Of a stretch of DNA of 64,000 bases, positions 28,502 to 36,615 are shown piece by piece. The notes beneath the pieces are model-generated. The model was not told the origin of the DNA. It saw nothing but the letters and a program-made list of their open reading frames with translations, and searched no databases. Position 1 is the first letter of the stretch, and the number at the start of each line of letters is the position of its first letter. Both the position numbers and the translations under genes were made by a program. The stretch is from JBHIYN01 sp041984235. Lineage in GTDB: Bacteria > Pseudomonadota > Gammaproteobacteria > Ga0077536. The stretch lies in contig JBHIYN010000007.1 in NCBI GenBank assembly GCA_041984235.1, positions 1 through 64,000 on the forward strand. The letters run 5' to 3'.

Positions 28502-29539
28502 CTACTCCCGGACTGAGGGATGAAGATCACGCCCGCCACGGGCGTGCTCGAAACGATCGCGGTAATCGCTGGGGCTGACCCCGAGGCGGCGCACGAAGGC
28601 GCGCCGCAGGTGTTCCGGATCGCGCAGGCCGCTGAGGCGGGCGACGCGTTCCAGTGAGCGCGTGCCCTGCTCCAGCCAGCGCCGCGCGGTCTCCAGCCGC
28701 ACCGTCTCCACGAAACGGGCCGGGGTCATGCCGGTCTCGGCACGGAACACGCGCGCGAAATGGCGCGGGCTCATCGCGACGCGCGCGGCCAGCGCCTCGA
28801 CCCCGTGTGCGGCCTCGGGATGGGCCACGATCCACGCGCACAGCTCGCCGATGCCGGCGTGGCGCGCGTCGCACTCCGGCAGCAGCGCGCTGAACTGCGA
28901 CTGGCCGCCGGGCCGCTTGACGTACAGCAGCCAGTCGCGCGCGATGGCGAGCGCGCGACCGGCGCCGCAATCCCGCTCGACCAGGTGCAGCGCGAGATCC
29001 ATGCCGGCGGTGATCCCGGCCGAGGTGTAGACGTTGCCGTCCTCGACGAAGATCGCATCCGGCTCCACCTGCACCTGCGGGTAGCCGTCGGCGAGCGCGT
29101 CGACGTGACGCCAGTGGGTGGTCGCGCGGCGGCCGTCGAGCAGCCCGGCGCGCGCGAGCAGGAATGCGCCGGTGCAGATCCCGACCACGCGGCGGGCGCG
29201 CCGCGCCGCGCGCCGCAGCCAGGCGATGGTGCGTGCGTCCGCGGCCGCGGCGCGGCTGCCGTCGCCGCCCGGCACCAGCAGGGTGTCGATGGGGTGCCGC
29301 CCCGCCGCGCCCAGCGGCGCGGTCATGATCGTGATCGACGACGGCCAGGTCGCGACGGGTCCGCCGTCACGCGAGACCAGCAGCGGCGCCGACGTGTCGT
29401 CGCCGGGCGCGGCCGCGCACAGGATGTCCAGCGGCCCGGCGATGTCGAGCACCTCGGCGCGCGGGTAGACCAGCATCACCAGCCCGCCGCGCGTGGCGGG
29501 CGTGGCCACCGCGGGCGCGGTGTGGGAACGGGCGTTCAT
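28502..29539 (-). CDS. GlxA family AraC-type transcriptional regulator with DJ-1 domain
   Basis: A 345-residue regulator: an N-terminal DJ-1/PfpI-like domain (VMLVYPRAEVLDIAGPLDIL; VGICTGAFLLARAGLLDG) and a C-terminal AraC helix-turn-helix pair (GVEALAARVAMSPRHFARVFRAETGMTPARF; RRAFVRRLGVSPSDYR). GlxA-type regulators usually control a neighbouring catabolic gene. Here the downstream DJ-1 enzyme shares a similar domain, so both may bind related small molecules. ATG at 29539. Confidence 0.9.
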   Translation of the reverse strand: MNARSHTAPAVATPATRGGLVMLVYPRAEVLDIAGPLDILCAAAPGDDTSAPLLVSRDGGPVATWPSSITIMTAPLGAAGRHPIDTLLVPGGDGSRAAAADARTIAWLRRAARRARRVVGICTGAFLLARAGLLDGRRATTHWRHVDALADGYPQVQVEPDAIFVEDGNVYTSAGITAGMDLALHLVERDCGAGRALAIARDWLLYVKRPGGQSQFSALLPECDARHAGIGELCAWIVAHPEAAHGVEALAARVAMSPRHFARVFRAETGMTPARFVETVRLETARRWLEQGTRSLERVARLSGLRDPEHLRRAFVRRLGVSPSDYRDRFEHARGGRDLHPSVRE

Positions 29540-29625
29540 GGGCGCAGCATGGCCCCGCCGGGGGATGGCCGCAATGCCCCCGATCCCACCTTTCCTGCCA
29601 TCCGCCCGCGAGCGCGCGGTGCCTG

Positions 29626-30402
29626 TCAGTCGCCTTCACTCCCGGCGCGCGCGCGCCAGCGGTTCATGCCCTCGAGCCAGCGGTCGACGTCGCCGACCTT
29701 GCGCTGCATGTAGGCGTAGACCTCGGGGTGCGGCAGGATCAGGAACTTCTCCGCCGCCATCGCCTCGATCACGCTGTCGGCGAGCTGCTCGGGCTCGATC
29801 ATGCCGTCCACGCTGGCGACCTCGGCGCCATCGGGGCGCGCCGTCATCGGCGTGCGCACCGCCTGCGGCGCCAGCACCGACACGCGCACGCCACGATCGC
29901 GGTACTTGATCGAGACCCACTCGGCGAACGCCACCGCGGCATGCTTGGTCACGCTGTAGGTGGCCGACTGGATGTGGCTCAGCAGGCCGGCCGCGGACGC
30001 CGTGTGGATGAGGTAGCCGCTGCCGCGCGCAGCCATCTTCGGCGCCACCGCGCGCACCGCGTAGACGTGCGCCATGACGTGCACCTCCCAGTTCAGCTGC
30101 CACTCGGCGTCCGGCGCATCCTCGTCACCGAGGCGTGCGATGCCGGCGTTGGAGCAGAAGATGTCGATCGGGCCGAGCTCGCGCTCGACCTGCGCGACGA
30201 GGTCGACGATGTCGGCCTCGCGGGTGACGTCACAGGGCACGGCGAGGCCGCCGACCTCGTTGGCGACCTCGTTCAGCAGCCCGCCCTGCAGGTCGGCCAC
30301 CGCCACGCCCTTTGCGCCCTCGGCGTGAAAGCGCCGCGCGAGCGCCGCACCGATACCGCTTGCACCGCCGGTGATGACGGCGACCTTGTCCCTGACCTCC
30401 AC
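29626..30402 (-). CDS. SDR family oxidoreductase
   Basis: A 258-residue classical short-chain dehydrogenase. The cofactor loop is TGGASGIGAALA, the NAG segment is SNAGIA, and the catalytic serine/tyrosine/lysine set is TASAAGLLSHIQSATYSVTK. It begins at a GTG with a strong gggagga site 8 bp upstream. The gene follows the amidase gene by 24 bp, so they are likely co-transcribed. An NAD-type acidic residue (VADL) after strand 2 suggests NAD(H) preference. Substrate unknown. Confidence 0.9.
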   Translation of the reverse strand: MEVRDKVAVITGGASGIGAALARRFHAEGAKGVAVADLQGGLLNEVANEVGGLAVPCDVTREADIVDLVAQVERELGPIDIFCSNAGIARLGDEDAPDAEWQLNWEVHVMAHVYAVRAVAPKMAARGSGYLIHTASAAGLLSHIQSATYSVTKHAAVAFAEWVSIKYRDRGVRVSVLAPQAVRTPMTARPDGAEVASVDGMIEPEQLADSVIEAMAAEKFLILPHPEVYAYMQRKVGDVDRWLEGMNRWRARAGSEGD

Positions 30403-30426
30403 TGCGTGTCCTCCCCGGGTTCCGTT

Positions 30427-31884
30427 TCAGATCGATTCGGCGTAGGCCGGCGGCGGCGTGAACCCGCCGATCTCCGCGGCCAGCAGGCGGCAGAAATCGA
30501 TCGTCGCCAGGTCGTCGTACTCCGCGCCCACCGCCTGCAGTCCGATCGGCAGGCCGGCGCCGTTGGGTCCGGTCGGGAACACGGTGCTCGGCAGGTGCGC
30601 GACGGTGATCAGGCCCGCCCAGCCAAGCTGGTCGTAGTACGGCACCTCGCGTCCGTCGATCGCCATCACGCGTTCCATCGGCGGCGCGTGATCGTGGGCG
30701 AAGGCGGCGGTCGGCATCTGGGGGCAGATGAGAATGTCCCAGTCGGCGAAGAACGCGCGCCACGCGTCGCGGATGCGGTAACGGCGGTGATGGTGCTTGA
30801 CCCAGTCGCGGTGATCCTGCGCCGAGCCGCGCATGGCGCGCGCCCACGGACTGCGATCGCCGGCATCGAGCTTCGCCGCCGCCGCCTTGCGCTCGGCGTG
30901 CACGGAGTCCGGCACGCCGGCGCCCAGCACGCCCCACAGCAGCGCGTAGTAGGTGTCCAGCGTCTTGTCGATGTCGAGCGCCGGGCGCGCACTGTCCGAC
31001 ACCGTGGCACCGGCTTTCGCCAACGCCTCGGCGACCGCCTGCACGCGATCCGCGACCTCGCCCGCGACCGGCGCGAAATCGGCCTGCGGCCAGACCGCGA
31101 CGCGGTAGTCGGCGAGCGATCGCTTCGCCGGCGGCGGCAGCGCCAGGCGCCAGCCGCGCGCGTTGCGCACGTCCGGGCCGGCGACCACGCCCATGGCGAG
31201 CGCGAGATCCTCGGCCGAGCGCGCCAGCGGTCCGCACACCGCGATGTCGGCCGGCGCCGCCGAGCCCGGCAGCGCGTGGCCGAGATCGGAGACCACGCCC
31301 CAGGTCGGCTTGTGGCCGTACACGCCGCAGTAGTGCGCCGGGTTGCGGATCGAGCCGCCGATGTCGGAGCCGGCTTCCAGCGCGGTGAGGCCGGCGGCGA
31401 GCGCCGCGGCCGAGCCGCCGGAGGAGCCGCCCGGGGTGCGCGCGAGATCCCAGGGATTACCGGTGGTGCCGTAGATGTCGTTGTAGCTCTGGAAGTCGGC
31501 CAGGCTGAACGGCACGTTGGTCTTGCCGAGGAAATGCGCGCCGGCCGCCTTCAGGCGCGCGACCGACTCGGAGTCGCTGTCGGCGACGTTGCCGGCGAAC
31601 TGCGGCACGCCCCAGGTCGTCGCCGTGCCGGCGAGATCGTAGGACTCCTTGATCGTGATCGGCACGCCGTGCAGCGGACCCAGCGCGTCGCCGCGCCCGA
31701 GTGCGGCATCGGCGGCGCGGGCGGCGGCGCGGGCCTCGTCGAAACAGCGCACCACGACGGCGTTGATATCACCGTCATGGCGCTCGATGCGCGCAATGTA
31801 GTGCTCGGTCAGCTCGCTCGACGAGAGTCGTCCGGCACGGATGTCGGCAGCGAGTTCGAAAGCGGATTTGAGCGCGATGTCCAT
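30427..31884 (-). CDS. Amidase signature family hydrolase
   Basis: A 485-residue amidase with the Ser-cisSer-Lys triad: catalytic lysine in PITIKESYDLAG, GGSSGGSAAALAAG and the nucleophile region EAGSDIGGSIRNPAHYCGVYG. It hydrolyses an amide, as aryl- or acyl-amidases do. The start MDIALKSAFELA at 31884 is chosen, since the open frame upstream overlaps the divergent MscS promoter region. The SDR gene follows in the same operon. Confidence 0.9.
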   Translation of the reverse strand: MDIALKSAFELAADIRAGRLSSSELTEHYIARIERHDGDINAVVVRCFDEARAAARAADAALGRGDALGPLHGVPITIKESYDLAGTATTWGVPQFAGNVADSDSESVARLKAAGAHFLGKTNVPFSLADFQSYNDIYGTTGNPWDLARTPGGSSGGSAAALAAGLTALEAGSDIGGSIRNPAHYCGVYGHKPTWGVVSDLGHALPGSAAPADIAVCGPLARSAEDLALAMGVVAGPDVRNARGWRLALPPPAKRSLADYRVAVWPQADFAPVAGEVADRVQAVAEALAKAGATVSDSARPALDIDKTLDTYYALLWGVLGAGVPDSVHAERKAAAAKLDAGDRSPWARAMRGSAQDHRDWVKHHHRRYRIRDAWRAFFADWDILICPQMPTAAFAHDHAPPMERVMAIDGREVPYYDQLGWAGLITVAHLPSTVFPTGPNGAGLPIGLQAVGAEYDDLATIDFCRLLAAEIGGFTPPPAYAESI

Positions 31885-32020
31885 GGTCTGTTCCCCCGGT
31901 GCGGCCTGCGAGATTGAGCCAGTCAGCGCGGGTTTGTCCAGCCCGGCGCCCGCCGGCGGGTCCCCACCGCGGCGGGGTCCGGGTAAGCTTGCGCCTCCGA
32001 CCCCGAGCACACACTGTCCC

Positions 32021-33844
32021 ATGACCCGGAACCCGCGGCCCTGCTCCACCAGCGTCAACGCCTGCCTGCACGCCCTGCTGCTGCTCCTGGCCGCCGTGCT
32101 CGCCAACCCGGCGGCTGCGGCGGACACGGCACCCGCGTCCGCCGCCGAGGCGCCGGCGCAGCCGGCACCCATCCCCGACACCCTGGCCTCGCCGCGGGCC
32201 ACGATGGAAACCTTCCTCGACGCCATGGCCGCCGCACGCGACGGCGAGTCCGGCGCCATCGAACGCGCGATCGCCACGCTCGACCTCGGCGAGGTCAGCC
32301 CGCTGGTGCGCGCGGAGAAGGGCGCGGAGAGCGCCTGGATGCTGGCCGAGGTCATCCAGCTCACCCGTATCCCGGACACCGCGCGCTTCTCGACCCGCCG
32401 CCAGGGCCGGCCGTTCGTGTTCCAGACCTATGCCGCGGGGCGCGTCGAGATCGCCTTCGAGGAACACACCGGCTGGCGTTTCAGCCGCGACACGGTGGCC
32501 GCGCTGCCGGCCATCCTCGACGAGCTGCTCGCCGCCGGCGAGGCCTCGGGCGAGGCCGCTGCGCACACCTACCTGCCGCTGCACCTGCGCCTGCGTGCGA
32601 GCATCCCGCCCGGCCTGCGCCAGCGCAGCCTGGTGCTGGAGCACTGGCAGTGGCTCGGCATCCTGGTCACCGTGCTCGCCGGCATCGTGCTCGACAAGCT
32701 GGTCGCCGCCGCGCTCGCGCTCGGCGTGCGCCTGTGGCGGCGGCGCTTCGCCGACGGCGCGCTGCGCCGCCTGGACGACGGCGTGCTGCGTCCGCTGGGG
32801 CTGATGGTCATGGCACTGGTATGGTGGGGCGGGGTCAACCTGCTCGGCCTGCCGGCCGCGGTGCTGGTGGTGCTGCTGGTGTCGGCCAAGTTCCTCGCCT
32901 GCCTGGCTGCCGTGTGGGGCGCTTACCGCCTGGTCGACGTGCTTGCCGCCTTCCTCGACGACCGTGCGGCGGCCACCGCGAGCCGCCTCGACGACGCCCT
33001 GGTACCGCTGGTGGTGAAGACGCTCAAGGTCTTCGTGACCGTCATCGGCATCGTCTTCATCGCCGACAACCTCGACGTCGACATCACCAGCCTGCTCGCC
33101 GGCCTCGGCCTCGGCGGCCTCGCCTTCGCGCTCGCCGCCAAGGACGTCGCCGGCAACCTGTTCGGCTCGATCACGGTGCTGCTCGATCGCACCTTTCACG
33201 TCGGCGACTGGGTCGTGATCGGTGACGTCGAGGGCACCGTCGAGCGCATCGGCTTCCGCTCCACGCGCATCCGCACCTTCTACAACTCGCTCGTCTCGGT
33301 ACCCAACTCGACCCTCATCACCGCCAACGTCGACAACATGGGCGCGCGCGAGTACCGGCGCCTGAGCACCAGGTTCGGTATTGCCTACGACACCCCGCCC
33401 GATCGCATCGACGCCTTCTGCGAGGGCCTGCGCGAGCTGGTGCGCCAGCACCCCTACATGCGCAAGGACAGCTTCCACGTCTACCTCAACGGCCTCGGCG
33501 CTTCGTCGCTGGAGATCCTGGTCTACGTGTTCTGGAAGACCCCCGACTGGGCGACCGAGCTGCGCGAGCGCCACCGCTTCCTGCTCGACGCGCTGCGCCT
33601 CGCCGCGGAGCTGGGGGTCGAGTTCGCGTTCCCCACGCAGACGCTCTACATGAAACGCGGCGCGGCGACCCCGCTGCCGGTCAGAGAGGACCCGTTCAGT
33701 CCTGCGGCCAGTGGCGAGCAGGCGCAGCAGCGCGGGCGCGCGGTGGCGCGTGACATCGTCGGCGCCACCCTGGGCCTGGGCGTGGTACCGCCGCCGGCCG
33801 GCGCCGCGGAGCGCGGCGACGAGGGCGACGAGGACGGCGGCTAG
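32021..33844 (+). CDS. MscS-family mechanosensitive ion channel
   Basis: A 607-residue channel with an N-terminal export signal (ALLLLLAAVLANPAAAA), a periplasmic domain of about 170 residues, several membrane helices and the MscS pore helix and beta domain. The pore segment is GLGLGGLAFALAAKDVAGNL and the beta domain starts FHVGDWVVIGDVEGTVERIGFRST-like (HVGDWVVIGDVEG). It protects cells from osmotic downshock. ATG 32021 is used. The C-terminal tail of about 40 residues is acidic and low-complexity. It converges with the UGSC-partner gene. Confidence 0.92.
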   Translation: MTRNPRPCSTSVNACLHALLLLLAAVLANPAAAADTAPASAAEAPAQPAPIPDTLASPRATMETFLDAMAAARDGESGAIERAIATLDLGEVSPLVRAEKGAESAWMLAEVIQLTRIPDTARFSTRRQGRPFVFQTYAAGRVEIAFEEHTGWRFSRDTVAALPAILDELLAAGEASGEAAAHTYLPLHLRLRASIPPGLRQRSLVLEHWQWLGILVTVLAGIVLDKLVAAALALGVRLWRRRFADGALRRLDDGVLRPLGLMVMALVWWGGVNLLGLPAAVLVVLLVSAKFLACLAAVWGAYRLVDVLAAFLDDRAAATASRLDDALVPLVVKTLKVFVTVIGIVFIADNLDVDITSLLAGLGLGGLAFALAAKDVAGNLFGSITVLLDRTFHVGDWVVIGDVEGTVERIGFRSTRIRTFYNSLVSVPNSTLITANVDNMGAREYRRLSTRFGIAYDTPPDRIDAFCEGLRELVRQHPYMRKDSFHVYLNGLGASSLEILVYVFWKTPDWATELRERHRFLLDALRLAAELGVEFAFPTQTLYMKRGAATPLPVREDPFSPAASGEQAQQRGRAVARDIVGATLGLGVVPPPAGAAERGDEGDEDGG

Positions 33845-33851
33845 GCCGGCC

Positions 33852-34868
33852 TCAGACCACGATCGGCCGGGTCACCGCCCGCGTGCTGCCGCCGAAGGTC
33901 GGCAGCCAGCACGAGTGGCGGCCGAAGCCGCCGACCACCATGACCAGCAGATCGCCGGGCTGCTCGACGATCGGCAGCATCGATTCCCCGGCGAAGCGAT
34001 CCTCGTTCATGCCGGCCATGCCGCCCCGCGCCCACTGTTCGCGCGGGATCCGCGCGTGCTCGAATACGTGCCGGCACACGTCCTCGCGCGTGTAGCCGCC
34101 CGCGGCGACGATGGCCGCGTGCTCGGGGCCGAAGGCGAGCGTCGGCTGGCCGTAGAGGTAGGCGTTGTTCGCGCCCATGTCGGCGAGCGCGCCGCACACC
34201 GTGGCGAGGATCCCGGCGGCGTCGTCGCTGACGTGGTCGTTGATGTTGTGGGTGCCGTCGGCGGCGGTCACCGTGACCGTCGATTCCCGGGCGTCGTAAC
34301 CGCGCGCGACGTGCAGCGGCGGCCACGGCGACTCGGCCTCGTTCTCGGCCACGCAGAAGGCGTACTTGGCCGGCTGGCCCTGGGTGGAACGATCGAGCAG
34401 GCCAGGGGCGGCGCCGCCGACGTTGTGCAGGATCAGGCGTATGGCGCGGCCGATGGTGGCATTGGCGCGGCTGCCGGGACCGAACGCGCCGTAGCGCGCG
34501 TTGATGCCCAGCGTGGCCGCCAGCGGGCCGTTGACGATGACGCACGGCGCGCAGGGATGGGTGGTCGCCTGGATCGCGAACAGGTTGAAGGCGGGGTCGA
34601 GCAGCGCCTCGACCGCGGCCAGCACGACCGGGAAGAAGGCTGGCCGGCAGCCGGCCATGACCGCGTTGACGGCCAGGATCTCGACGCTGACGACACCGTT
34701 CATCGGCGGCATCACGCCGAGCTCGTCGTCGCGATGCCGAAGCGTCGCCGCCAGCATGGCGTCGACGCGGGTGCGGGTCGGGGCCACGATCGGCAGGCCG
34801 TCACTCCAGCCGCGCGCCTCGAACTCGTCGTCGATACGATCGCCGTCGAGGCGCAGCAGGGTGCTCAC
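33852..34868 (-). CDS. UGSC-partner protein of unknown function, with CxxC motif
   Basis: A 338-residue protein I cannot assign to a characterised family. It begins at GTG 34868 (VSTLLRLDGD), which overlaps the preceding selenoprotein stop as GTGA, implying translational coupling. Visible features: a conserved-looking GWSDGLPIVAPT start, MPPMNGVVSVEILAVNAVMAG, and a CAPC redox motif at residues 106-109. Further cysteines lie at 74, 172, 225, 265 and 320. No membrane helices or signal peptide are seen. Its coupling to the UGSC selenoprotein suggests a shared redox reaction. A longer alternate start in the same frame exists upstream but would overlap the selenoprotein gene. Confidence 0.7.
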   Translation of the reverse strand: MSTLLRLDGDRIDDEFEARGWSDGLPIVAPTRTRVDAMLAATLRHRDDELGVMPPMNGVVSVEILAVNAVMAGCRPAFFPVVLAAVEALLDPAFNLFAIQATTHPCAPCVIVNGPLAATLGINARYGAFGPGSRANATIGRAIRLILHNVGGAAPGLLDRSTQGQPAKYAFCVAENEAESPWPPLHVARGYDARESTVTVTAADGTHNINDHVSDDAAGILATVCGALADMGANNAYLYGQPTLAFGPEHAAIVAAGGYTREDVCRHVFEHARIPREQWARGGMAGMNEDRFAGESMLPIVEQPGDLLVMVVGGFGRHSCWLPTFGGSTRAVTRPIVV

Positions 34869-35506
34869 CGCGGCGCCGCGGCCAGCGCGGGATCGACCGC
34901 GCACACGCTGTCCACGCACACCGCGCCACCGGCCAGGCGGCGTTCGGCGAGCGCCAGGAAGCGTTCCGCGTGGCGCGCGGCCAGGGTCGCCGCCGGGGTC
35001 GTCAGTGCTTCGGTGACCGCGGCGGCCACGGCGTCGGCCTTGGCCGCGACGAGATCGGCGGCGTTGCCGGCCAGCGGGTGCGGAATCGCGCACAGCGGCA
35101 GGCCGCCGTAGCCGCGCACGCGGGCCTCGGCGCGGCCGAGCGGCGCGAACTCGTCGCTGCACACGAGCGCGGTCGGCACGCCGGCGCGCTCGAGCTCAAT
35201 CGCGTCATGGACACTCCACGACGTACACGAGCCTCAGTCCGCGATCGCCAGCACCACCGCGTGGCAGCTCTTCAGGTGCGCCATGACCACGTCCGGCGCG
35301 GCGGCGGTCGCGTCCTTGGTCTGGCGCACGGCCGTGGCCGCACCGCCGAGGTGGCGCGCCAGCGCATCGAGCAGGGCACCGGCGTTGGCCTTGCGGTTGT
35401 CCAGCCAGCCGATGCGGCAGCCGTCCAGCGTGGCCGGCCGTGCCGCCAGCGGCGCGGCGTCGACCCGCGGCTCGGCAACCGGAACGTGAACTTCGAGCAG
35501 GCCCAT
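34865..35506 (-). CDS. UGSC family selenoprotein, in-frame TGA read as selenocysteine
   Basis: This 213-residue protein (including selenocysteine) is obtained by reading through the TGA at 35236-35234, which is in frame with ORFs on both sides. Residues 91-94 are Sec-Gly-Ser-Cys (U91, C94), followed by TSWSVHDAIELERAGVP. This is the motif that names the UGSC family of (seleno)proteins. The N-terminal half has RIGWLDNRKANAGALLDAL; the C-terminal half has TALVCSDEFAPLGRAEA and AIPHPLAGNAADLVAAK, as in the family. The hairpin at 35203-35223 is the likely SECIS. ATG 35506 has a ggaga site. Function: probable thiol/selenol redox enzyme, substrate unknown. Confidence 0.9.
35203..35223 (-). promoter_or_regulatory. 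Candidate bacterial SECIS hairpin for selenocysteine insertion
   Basis: Read on the minus strand, positions 14-34 after the U of the TGA form a 9-bp stem (one G-U pair) closed by a three-base GUG loop. The loop G and U are at positions 23 and 24 counted from the U of UGA, the same spacing as the SelB-contacting G and U of the E. coli fdhF SECIS. The stem starts 10 bases after the TGA, inside the coding sequence, as bacterial SECIS elements do. Confidence 0.75.
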
Positions 35507-35586
35507 GAGCGTCTCCGTGCGCGTTGCGGCGAGGTTGGTTATTGTTGGCCGGCGCGCGTGCGATTTCCAGCCCCGAGGAGCCGGTC

Positions 35587-35904
35587 ATGCCGATCACCTT
35601 CAAGAGCCGCCACACTCCCGACATCGTGATGCTCGAGCGCGTCGGCCACGAGCTGCTGAAGATGATGGGGCACAGCGGCAGCGTGCCCGGGGCGCTCGCG
35701 GCCGGGGACATCCCGCGCGCGCTGGCCGCGCTGGAGCGCGCGGTCACGGCGGCGCCGGAGCGCGTTCTGGAGAGCAACGCCGAGGACACCGACGAAGACG
35801 GCGAGCGCGCCGAGCCGGTCAGCCTCGCCAACCGTGCCCGGCCGCTGATCGAGATGCTGCGCACGGCAGCGGCGGAAGGGGATTACGTCATCTGGGATCA
35901 CTGA
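35587..35904 (+). CDS. DUF1840 domain protein
   Basis: A 105-residue protein of the DUF1840 family, small proteins of unknown function common in beta- and gammaproteobacteria. The signature ITFKSRHTPDIVMLERVGHELL is followed by MMGHSGSVPGALAAGDIPRAL, and it ends in PLIEMLRTAAAEGDYVIWD. A strong gaggag site lies 6 bp before the ATG. It is divergent from the UGSC selenoprotein gene, sharing the 80-bp region between. Confidence 0.85.
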   Translation: MPITFKSRHTPDIVMLERVGHELLKMMGHSGSVPGALAAGDIPRALAALERAVTAAPERVLESNAEDTDEDGERAEPVSLANRARPLIEMLRTAAAEGDYVIWDH

Positions 35905-35923
35905 CCGCCGCGGCGCGCCGGGA

Positions 35924-36535
35924 TCACGCCCGGGTGCGCCGCTCGCCGCTACCCTCGCCCTTGACCCAGCCGGTCAGCGCATTGCGCATGGCGCTCTCCA
36001 CCGACATGTCGATCGGCGTCACCCAGTCGCGTGGCACGAACACGGTGAAGCCGCCAATCTGGTAGCTCATCGGCAGGTAGACCGCGACCATGCCGTCCTC
36101 GGCAATGGCGTCGTCGAGCGCGGCGACGTCACCGCGCATCATCAGGCCGACCATCGTCACCGGCTGGTCGGGAAGGCGCACGCTGACCACCTGCCCGGTA
36201 CCATCGGCGTCCTGCGGCGCGAGCAGGGTCGTCAGCTGCTTGAGCGCTGTGTAGAGATCCTTGATCACCGGCAGGTGGCGCAACGGCGTTTCGACCAGGT
36301 GGTAGATCCAGCGCGTCAGCCGCGAAGACACCAGCACGCCGAGGCCGAAGATGGCGGCGACGCCGATGACGATGCCGAGGCCGGGCAGGTCGGGCAATCC
36401 GGGCACCAGCCAGCTCAGTGCGGCATTGCTGACCCGGTTCAGCCAGTCGGCCAGGTAGTAGGCCGCGTAGAGCGTGAGGAAGATGGGCAGGAAGGCCAGC
36501 AGGCCCTTGAAAAAGGTCTTGATGAGCGCGTTCAA
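35924..36535 (-). CDS. DUF502 family membrane protein
   Basis: A 203-residue protein with two N-terminal membrane helices (FFKGLLAFLPIFLTLYAAYYL; GIVIGVAAIFGLGVLV) and the DUF502 C-terminal domain (TPLRHLPVIKDLYTALKQL; GMVAVYLPMSYQIGGFTVFVP). The start is a TTG at 36535, supported by a ggagg site 5 bp upstream. Function is unknown; some relatives have roles in plant or bacterial membranes. It lies between the DUF1840 gene, on which it converges, and the c-di-GMP gene downstream. Confidence 0.85.
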   Translation of the reverse strand: MNALIKTFFKGLLAFLPIFLTLYAAYYLADWLNRVSNAALSWLVPGLPDLPGLGIVIGVAAIFGLGVLVSSRLTRWIYHLVETPLRHLPVIKDLYTALKQLTTLLAPQDADGTGQVVSVRLPDQPVTMVGLMMRGDVAALDDAIAEDGMVAVYLPMSYQIGGFTVFVPRDWVTPIDMSVESAMRNALTGWVKGEGSGERRTRA

Positions 36536-36615
36536 CCGATCCTCCGCCTGCAGCTTGCGTCACCGGCGGCGCCGGCCTCGCGCCACTGTACCGGATCGAC
36601 GCCGCGGCGCGCGGC

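Noticed and set aside
29728..31917. 729-codon plus-strand ORF opposite the SDR and amidase genes
   Set aside because: Spans two genuine genes; repeats of His/Arg/Asp from codon shadowing.
34865..35179. Separate 104-residue protein starting at GTG (PTALVCSDEF)
   Set aside because: It is the C-terminal half of the UGSC selenoprotein, in frame with the upstream ORF, and has no ribosome site of its own.
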